A DNA stretch of 64,000 bases from assembly GCA_002841355.1 (NCBI GenBank), contig PHFB01000011.1, positions 1 to 64,000 of the forward strand, given 5' to 3'. Shown here one piece after another: positions 58,622 to 64,000 of the stretch. The stretch comes from Actinobacteria bacterium HGW-Actinobacteria-1 (GTDB taxonomy: Bacteria; Actinomycetota; Coriobacteriia; Anaerosomatales; Anaerosomataceae). Under the pieces are notes generated by a model, which saw only the letters and a program-made list of their open reading frames with translations, was not told the origin of the DNA and made no database searches. How positions within the stretch are numbered: position 1 is the first letter of the stretch; every line of letters begins with the position of its first letter. The position numbers and the translations under genes are program-made.

Positions 58622-59338
58622 ATGTGCGGCATGCCGACACCTGACCTAGAGCAATCTCCGTGCCCGTCTGCGCGCTCCCGCTTCTTCCGGGGCGTGCGAC
58701 TTGGGCTTCCGATCTTCCTCGGCTATGTACCGGTCGGGGCAGCATTCGGCATCCTCGCGACCACCCAGGGGTTCACTGCTCTGCAGGCGGTGCTCAACTC
58801 CGCAACCGCACTGGCGGGCGCCGGGCAGTTCATCGGATTGTCGCTGATGCACGCCGGAGCAAGCGCCCTGACCGTCCTCGCCGCAACGTCGATCGTGAAC
58901 CTGCGCTACGTCCTGTTCGGCGCGACGCTGTCAACGCACCTGGACCGCACGCCGCTTCTCGGGCAGGCCGCCCTTGCGTTCTCGCTCACCGACGAGACGT
59001 TCGCGGTCAACATCGATGACAACCGCCGGGGAATGGCGAGCGGACTCTCGATGGCCGGCGTCGGCTTCATCGCGTGGATCGGCTGGGTGACCGGGACGGC
59101 GCTCGGCGCGACCGCGTCGGGTCTCATCGGGGATCCGTACCGATTTGGCGTCGCGTTCGCGATGCCCGCAATGTTCACCGCCCTACTGGTGGCACAGGCC
59201 GAGGACCGCAAGCACGTCGTGATCGCCGCCGTGGCTGCGGTTCTCGCGGTCTTCTTCGCCCTCGTTCTCCCGGGCAAGTGGTACATCGTCGCGGCATCGG
59301 TCGTCGCGGCAGCTGTGGGGGCGGCGGTGTACGAATGA
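58622..59338 (+). CDS. azlC: Branched-chain amino acid exporter AzlC
   Basis: 238 residues (or 235 from ATG 58631). FRGVRLGLPIFLGYVPVGAAFGILA, then NSATALAGAGQFIGLSLM and NLRYVLFGATLS are AzlC hallmarks. Six to seven helices. Overlaps azlD by ATGA. Together they export branched-chain amino acids. Confidence 0.93.
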   Translation: MCGMPTPDLEQSPCPSARSRFFRGVRLGLPIFLGYVPVGAAFGILATTQGFTALQAVLNSATALAGAGQFIGLSLMHAGASALTVLAATSIVNLRYVLFGATLSTHLDRTPLLGQAALAFSLTDETFAVNIDDNRRGMASGLSMAGVGFIAWIGWVTGTALGATASGLIGDPYRFGVAFAMPAMFTALLVAQAEDRKHVVIAAVAAVLAVFFALVLPGKWYIVAASVVAAAVGAAVYE

Positions 59339-59661
59339 AGGCGTCATACGTCTGGATCGTCCTCGCCGGGATGGCCGTCGCGAACTACACGCTGCGGTTC
59401 ATACCGATCGCAATGCTCTCCCGCCTCAAGCTGCCACGCCCCGTGGAACGCTGGCTCTCGTTCATCCCCGTCTCGGTGATGGCTGCCCTTCTTGTCGGCG
59501 AGGTGCTTCGCCCGGATGGTGCATGGCTCCCGCCGCTTCAGAACCCGTATCTGTTCGCCGCGATACCAACGGCGCTCGTCTATCGCAAGTGGCGCAGCTT
59601 CCTTGGCACCACGGTCGCAGGCATCGCGTTCTTTCTGGTCTTCCGGACGATCCTCGGCTAG
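59335..59661 (+). CDS. azlD: Branched-chain amino acid exporter small subunit AzlD
   Basis: 108 residues, four helices, start ATG 59335 overlapping azlC. VWIVLAGMAVANYTLRFIPIA and LPRPVERWLSFIPVSVMAALL are AzlD motifs. Partner of AzlC. Confidence 0.93.
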   Translation: MKASYVWIVLAGMAVANYTLRFIPIAMLSRLKLPRPVERWLSFIPVSVMAALLVGEVLRPDGAWLPPLQNPYLFAAIPTALVYRKWRSFLGTTVAGIAFFLVFRTILG

Positions 59662-59706
59662 ACTGTCGGCGCACCCACCCGCACGCAACGCCGAGAGGAT
59701 CGTCCC

Positions 59707-61005
59707 GTGGCCTTCATCAAGCCCTTCGCAGCGACTATGTACCGGCACGTCTCCGATCCGGACATCACTACCCTGGTAGCCCCGCCGTACGATGTGATCG
59801 GACCCGAACTCCGGCAGCACCTGATCGAGGGCGATCCCCACAACGTTGTTGCGATCGACCTCCCCCACGGATCCTCTGACGCCTCGCTACCGGGCAACCG
59901 CTACGAGAACGCCGCCGCGATCTGGCGCGAATGGCGCTCGTCGGGCGTGCTTGTCGACGACGCCGCCGATGCCTTCTACGTGCTCGAGCAGACCTGGGAG
60001 CACGCGGGACGCCACGTTCGCCGTCGCGCCTTCGTCGCGGCCGTTGAACTCCACGCCTTCTCCGAAGGTGTCGTGCTCCCCCACGAGCGCACGCTTCCGA
60101 AGCACGTCGCAGATCGACTCGACCTTACACGGACGTGCTCGGCGAACCTGAGTCAGGTCTTCAGCCTCTTCTCGGATCCGGCTGGCGAGACCGATGGCAT
60201 CTTCGACGCCGCCGTTCGCGGCGATGTCGTGCTGTCAGCTACCGACGCTGACGGCGTCGTCAGCCGTGTGTGGGCCATACACGATGCCGAGACGATCACG
60301 GCGCTCCAGGAGATCATGGCGGACAAGCAGCTCTTCATCGCGGACGGCCACCACCGCTATACCACCGCACTCGCCTACCGCGACGAGCGGCGCGCAGCAG
60401 ACGCCGAGGCCGGCCTCGAGCGCGTCGGGCGACCCGACTACGACTTCACGATGATGGCGCTCGTGAACATGGACGACCCCGACCTGATCGTCCTCCCGAC
60501 GCATCGCCAGGTGCGCTCGGCAGGCAGCTTCGATGCATCGACGTTCTGGGACGAGCTCGCACGCAACTTCGATATCGCAGAGCCTCCCTCGGGCCACCCG
60601 GCGGCCGCGCTCGCTGCGGCAGCCCGCACGACGTTCCTCGTGAAGACCGCTGATGGCACTACGCGCCTGGCCACGCTTCGCGAGGATATCGACGCGGCCA
60701 CTGCGATTCCCGTCGACGCATCCGTCGCATGGAAGAGCCTGGACGTTACGGTGCTGCAGGAACTGGTGCTCGGCCCGCTCTTCGGCATCATCCCTGGAGA
60801 CATGAGCACGCTCGAGCGCCTGACGTTCGTGAAGGACGCGCACGACGCGCTCAACGTCGAGAACGCCGATGTGGCCTTCATCCTGAACGCCACGCGCATG
60901 GATCAGCTCCGCGAGATCGCGCTTGGCGGCGAGACGATGCCGCAGAAGTCGACGTACTTCTACCCCAAGCTGCTCTCTGGACTGATCTTCCGCTCGATGG
61001 ACTAG
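59707..61005 (+). CDS. DUF1015 family protein
   Basis: 432 residues from GTG 59707. AFIKPFAATMYRHVSDPDITTLVAPPYDVI, then DGHHRYTTALAYRDE and the C-terminal FPKLLSGL-like YPKLLSGLIFRSM. Relatives include SbnI-like serine kinases (free serine phosphorylation), so an L-serine kinase role is possible, unproven. Ends in a CTAG overlap with the convergent glycosylase. Confidence 0.88.
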   Translation: MAFIKPFAATMYRHVSDPDITTLVAPPYDVIGPELRQHLIEGDPHNVVAIDLPHGSSDASLPGNRYENAAAIWREWRSSGVLVDDAADAFYVLEQTWEHAGRHVRRRAFVAAVELHAFSEGVVLPHERTLPKHVADRLDLTRTCSANLSQVFSLFSDPAGETDGIFDAAVRGDVVLSATDADGVVSRVWAIHDAETITALQEIMADKQLFIADGHHRYTTALAYRDERRAADAEAGLERVGRPDYDFTMMALVNMDDPDLIVLPTHRQVRSAGSFDASTFWDELARNFDIAEPPSGHPAAALAAAARTTFLVKTADGTTRLATLREDIDAATAIPVDASVAWKSLDVTVLQELVLGPLFGIIPGDMSTLERLTFVKDAHDALNVENADVAFILNATRMDQLREIALGGETMPQKSTYFYPKLLSGLIFRSMD

Positions 61006-61796
61006 CGCGTCGGTCGTCGCACCCCGACGCCCGCAACCGAGCGTCCGGTGAGCCGCGGGCAGCAACCGCTGAGTCGACACGACTCGCACGCAGGCACCCT
61101 CGGGTGACAGCTCTCCCTGCCTATCAGCCACGCCGGAAGATCGATCAGCCCCGGTTCGTTCGGGCACGCGAGCGCGGCCGCACGCCGCACCTCGGCGGGC
61201 GTGTCGACATCGACGAGGCCGGCTCTCAGGAAGACGCGCCGAATGTGCACGTCATACGCAACGCTGCCGCATTCCATGCCGACAAGCCCCGCGCCGCGAT
61301 TGCGAACCAGCAGCTCGACGGCCATGGTCGCCTTCTTCGGACCGATGCCGTCGAACGCCAGCAGGCGCTCCGTCACTTCGGTGACATGCGCTCCTTCGGG
61401 CCAGATACGCGACGCGTCGCCATCGTACTCGGCAAGCAGTCGACCGGCTGCCGAGGATATCCAAGCGGGAATCGTCTTGACGAAGCGATGAAGCGCCGGC
61501 GGGCCGACGATCGCCGCGGCCACGCTGTCGCGCTCCGCCGAGAGTCGTGTCAGATCGAAGTGGCCGAGTCGAACGCTCAGCTGATAGGGACCAGCCCACG
61601 CCCGCTCGGCCGGAACGCCCTGCGTGAACAGGATGCCGATGAGGAACACCTCGGCCGATGCTTTGACGAAGGCATCTGCCGCAGGATCATCGGTGAACGC
61701 ATCGCCGACCTGGACCGCTCCGGCGGCGGCAAGCTCCTCGCCATAGCGAACGAGCTCGGCGCCCACAGCGGCCCGCTGCGTCCGCGAGGTGCGCAT
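61002..61796 (-). CDS. HhH-GPD DNA glycosylase (Nth/endonuclease III-like)
   Basis: 264 residues from ATG 61796. HhH LLAFDGIGPKKATMAVELL with the likely catalytic Lys, then SVAYDVHIRRVF with the catalytic Asp. The C-terminal Cys cluster C-x6-C-x2-C-x5-C (CHPRVPACESCRLSGCC) should hold a [4Fe-4S]. Longer than Nth (about 211), with an extra N-terminal 50 residues. Substrate could be oxidised pyrimidines or mismatches. Confidence 0.88.
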   Translation of the reverse strand: MRTSRTQRAAVGAELVRYGEELAAAGAVQVGDAFTDDPAADAFVKASAEVFLIGILFTQGVPAERAWAGPYQLSVRLGHFDLTRLSAERDSVAAAIVGPPALHRFVKTIPAWISSAAGRLLAEYDGDASRIWPEGAHVTEVTERLLAFDGIGPKKATMAVELLVRNRGAGLVGMECGSVAYDVHIRRVFLRAGLVDVDTPAEVRRAAALACPNEPGLIDLPAWLIGRESCHPRVPACESCRLSGCCPRLTGRSVAGVGVRRPTR

Positions 61797-61797
61797 G

Positions 61798-62040
61798 CTA
61801 GGCCTTCCTCGGCCCCTTGGCGAGGAAATGCTCACAGTACACGCACTGCTGCTTGCGAGCTGCATCTCGATCGACATCAGGCGAGAAAATCAGTGCCGGA
61901 TCCGATGTGGGCTTGTGCGTCACGTTGCCGCACTTCGCGTAGTAGCACTCCACAGGACACTTCTCTTCAGGATCGATCGCATGCGGGCATCGTGCCTGCA
62001 TCTCATCAACACAACCCCGCTTCGACCAACATCCCGACAC
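61798..62040 (-). CDS. 80-residue Cys-rich protein of unknown function
   Basis: From GTG 62040 (AGGAGG with good spacing). Eight Cys: SGCWSKRGC, RCPHA, KCPVECYYAKC and QQCVYC. Small soluble, possibly metal or Fe-S binding. Ends one base before the glycosylase ATG, so cotranscribed. Not recognised. Confidence 0.65.
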   Translation of the reverse strand: MSGCWSKRGCVDEMQARCPHAIDPEEKCPVECYYAKCGNVTHKPTSDPALIFSPDVDRDAARKQQCVYCEHFLAKGPRKA

Positions 62041-62205
62041 GAAGCCCCTCCTTGTTCGCCCTCCACCGGTGCATCTGCGCGCGCTCTAGGGTACCATGCT
62101 GCAACAGTCGCACGCATGAACCCGACGTGCGCAAAGGGAATCCACCCGGCAGTGGCGAATCTCTTATGGACGACACGAGCGGCCGCTTGGCCGGGAACGG
62201 GGACC

Positions 62206-63297
62206 ATGACGCACGCCATGCCGATCTCAGAGCGCTACACCACTATCGTCGCCGGGGCTGGCCCCGCCGGCGTGCTCGCCGCCTATCACGCGGCAGCCAA
62301 AGGACCGGTGCTTCTCGCAGAATCCATGTCGCTTCCGCGGTACAAGAGCTGCGGCGGCATGCTCCACCACCACACGCTCAGGACCTTGTCTCAGTACGGC
62401 GAGATACCTGAGGACATCGTTCTGTCGCCCCGAACCGTGCGCTTCCGCTATCACGATTGGGATCGTCGGGTTCTCAAGCCGACGGACCTGGAGTTCCTCA
62501 ACGTGGACCGCGCGCGGTTCGATGAATGGCTCACCACGCTTCTGCCGAGCAACGTCGAACTCGTAGGCAACTGCACGCTGCGCGACGTGACCCAGGACGG
62601 CGACAGCGTCCGCGCATCCCTCAGAGTTGATGGCGCCGACATCGACGTGACGTGCGACAACCTCATCGGCGCCGACGGCGGCCGCTCGCAGGTTCGCCGG
62701 TCGCTCGGTGTGGCCAGCACTGCGACGTACGTCACCCTTCAGGACTTCGTGAAGCTCGAAGGCCCGATCGAGCCATACTTCGACTGCATCTACATGCGTG
62801 ACATCGGCGACGAGTACGCGTACTCGTACGTCGTACCCAAGGGCGATGTCGCCATCGTAGGATCCGTGTACTACCCGCGGACCAAACGGCCGTGGGAGAA
62901 GCAGGACCTCACGCTCGATATCCTGCGCTCGGCACTGCCCGAGTTGGGCGAATCGGTCTCGCGCGAAGCCGCAGCTGCCCTTTACCTGCGCTCGCGCGCT
63001 GATGTGGTGCCGGGTAAGGGACGGGTCCTTCTCACCGGCGAGGCTGGCGGCTTCATGTCCCCCAGCTCCGGCGAGGGCATCTCCTACGCGGTGAACAGCG
63101 GGCGACTCGCCGGCCTTGCGGTGGCGCAAGGCGACGCAGCCGATGCGCTTGCCGCCTACACATCACTCACAGCCGATATCCGCGCGAACCTGTTCAGGAA
63201 GATGCGGTGGCTGCCGGTCATGGAGTCCGCGGTCGGCAAGGTCGTGGCGGGATTCGTTCCGACACCCATCGTGAGCAAGGTGACGCAGGGGCTCTAG
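62206..63297 (+). CDS. Geranylgeranyl reductase-family FAD-dependent oxidoreductase
   Basis: 363 residues from ATG 62206. FAD-binding VAGAGPAGVLAAYHAA, PRYKSCGGML, LIGADGGRSQVRRSL, and LLTGEAGGFMSPSSGEGISYAV. This is the GGR-like group reducing isoprenoid double bonds (for example menaquinone tail saturation) or related substrates. Frame extends upstream but this start has GGGGACC. Shares a CTAG stop overlap with dcd. Confidence 0.88.
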   Translation: MTHAMPISERYTTIVAGAGPAGVLAAYHAAAKGPVLLAESMSLPRYKSCGGMLHHHTLRTLSQYGEIPEDIVLSPRTVRFRYHDWDRRVLKPTDLEFLNVDRARFDEWLTTLLPSNVELVGNCTLRDVTQDGDSVRASLRVDGADIDVTCDNLIGADGGRSQVRRSLGVASTATYVTLQDFVKLEGPIEPYFDCIYMRDIGDEYAYSYVVPKGDVAIVGSVYYPRTKRPWEKQDLTLDILRSALPELGESVSREAAAALYLRSRADVVPGKGRVLLTGEAGGFMSPSSGEGISYAVNSGRLAGLAVAQGDAADALAAYTSLTADIRANLFRKMRWLPVMESAVGKVVAGFVPTPIVSKVTQGL

Positions 63298-63854
63298 CGT
63301 AGCTTGTAGCTCCTGCTTGGCGTCGGGTCGACTTGACCCTGATAGCGCGACCCAAGACCCGGCGTACCGTACGGACGGTCCACCGGCGTCGTCATCTGCG
63401 TGAACGAAATCTGCCCGATCGGCATGCCTGGAGTCAACACGATGGGCAGATTCGCCACGTTGCTGAGTTCGAGCGTGAGCGTCCCATCCCAGCCCGGATC
63501 GACGTAGCCTGCGGTCGAGTGGATCAGCAGCCCGAGCCTGCCAAGCGAGGACTTGCCCTCAAGCCTCGCAACGATGTCGTCGGGAAGCACGACCCGCTCG
63601 AGCGTCGCGCCGAGAACGAACTCCCCCGGGTGCAACACGAACGGCTCGCCGGCTGTCGCCTCCACAAGCTCCATGAGGCCCGCTTGCTCACGCGATGGGT
63701 CGATGTACGGATACCGGGAGTTCCGGAACACCTGGAACCTCGGACTGAGGTGCAGATCGACGCTGGACGGCTGGATATCCTCCGGATCGAAAGGCTCAAT
63801 CCGGATGCGTCCGGTCATCATCTGCTCCTTTATGGAGCGATCCGAGAGAACCAC
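63294..63854 (-). CDS. dcd: dCTP deaminase, probably bifunctional DCD-DUT
   Basis: 186 residues. KSSLGRLGLLIHSTAGYVDPGW and LELSNVANLPIVLTPGMPIGQ carry the catalytic Glu and substrate loop; ends GSRYQGQVDPTPSRSY. The sequence is close to the mycobacterial dCTP deaminase/dUTPase type, so it likely makes dUMP from dCTP directly. Confidence 0.94.
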   Translation of the reverse strand: MVLSDRSIKEQMMTGRIRIEPFDPEDIQPSSVDLHLSPRFQVFRNSRYPYIDPSREQAGLMELVEATAGEPFVLHPGEFVLGATLERVVLPDDIVARLEGKSSLGRLGLLIHSTAGYVDPGWDGTLTLELSNVANLPIVLTPGMPIGQISFTQMTTPVDRPYGTPGLGSRYQGQVDPTPSRSYKLR

Positions 63855-63868
63855 GGGTTAGTCTCCCT

Positions 63869-64000
63869 CTACGCGCACTTGCTGAAGCCGCAAGACCGGC
63901 ACACGGCGCAGCCCGACTCGTGCTCAAGTGAGCTGCCGCACTCGGGGCACGCACCAGCTAGAGCATCGAGACTGTCGGTGTTCTTCGAAACGGTCGTCGA
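63869..64000 (-). CDS. nrdJ: Vitamin B12-dependent ribonucleotide reductase, C-terminal end (partial)
   Basis: 43 residues ending CPECGSSLEHESGCAVCRSCGFSKC-A; the two CxxC pairs and last CGxSKC are the typical NrdJ zinc/thiol tail. The rest lies beyond 64000. The stop TAG is at 63869-63871, 14 bases before dcd. Confidence 0.85.
   Translation of the reverse strand, partial: STTVSKNTDSLDALAGACPECGSSLEHESGCAVCRSCGFSKCA

Noticed and set aside
58594-58631. Leaderless promoter for azlC (TACGAT before ATG 58631)
   Set aside because: No -35 at the right distance, and the same TGCTACGATG string occurs elsewhere; too weak to call.

Overview
This 64-kb window is chromosomal DNA of a high-GC Gram-positive bacterium. 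It is most likely an anaerobic actinobacterium of the Coriobacteriia type (inference). Support comes from frequent GTG starts, a SigB/SigF-like sigma factor paired with an RsbW-like partner, a mycobacterial-type bifunctional dCTP deaminase/dUTPase, CWB2 surface repeats, a superoxide reductase rather than only oxygen-producing defences, formate-tetrahydrofolate ligase beside folD, and the end of a B12-type ribonucleotide reductase. Coding density is very high: no gene-free stretch exceeds 300 bases, many junctions are ATGA or GTGA overlaps, and no tRNA, rRNA, IS element, prophage or CRISPR array was seen.

Layout. 1-5617: an MglA/ARF-like small GTPase, a roadblock protein, a DUF4388/PATAN protein with very long Glu-Pro repeats, a second membrane-anchored Pro/Glu-Pro protein cut by the window edge, and a GspE/PilB-type ATPase. 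5617-16378: aroE, yqeG, an ABC exporter, mltG, ruvX, alaS, an AI-2E family permease and a sigma/anti-sigma pair. 16471-24797: rarA, a thioredoxin-like lipoprotein, a candidate 6S-like RNA, aspS, hisS, a metallo-beta-lactamase-fold hydrolase and a bifunctional Rel. 24866-28519: a 1217-residue RecJ-HIRAN-RecQ-like fusion. 28593-36411: the secF-secD-yajC-tgt block and queA, separated by an oppositely oriented ECF sigma/anti-sigma pair, then a PHP phosphoesterase and queH. 36446-42352: a GDT1 family exporter, a cold-shock protein, folD, fhs, an isochorismatase-like hydrolase and superoxide reductase. 42429-49041: a giant secreted subtilase with cell-wall-binding repeats and an M48-like protein lacking its zinc motif. 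49045-53509: ruvB-ruvA-ruvC behind an SOS box, yebC, pdxT and pdxS. 53629-64000: a DUF3048 lipoprotein, lgt, htpX, lemA, a rhomboid protease, azlCD, DUF1015, an Nth-like glycosylase, a geranylgeranyl-reductase-like flavoprotein, dcd and the C-terminus of nrdJ.

The most unusual items are the RecJ-HIRAN-helicase fusion; the GTPase/roadblock/EP-repeat/ATPase module, whose DUF4388 protein carries a tandem motif resembling the c-di-GMP-binding MshEN signature; two enzymes that look catalytically dead (an M48 homologue and an RsbW homologue); and repeated stop-codon sharing (CTAG or TTAG) at convergent gene ends. All functional calls are from reading sequence motifs; no database search was run.
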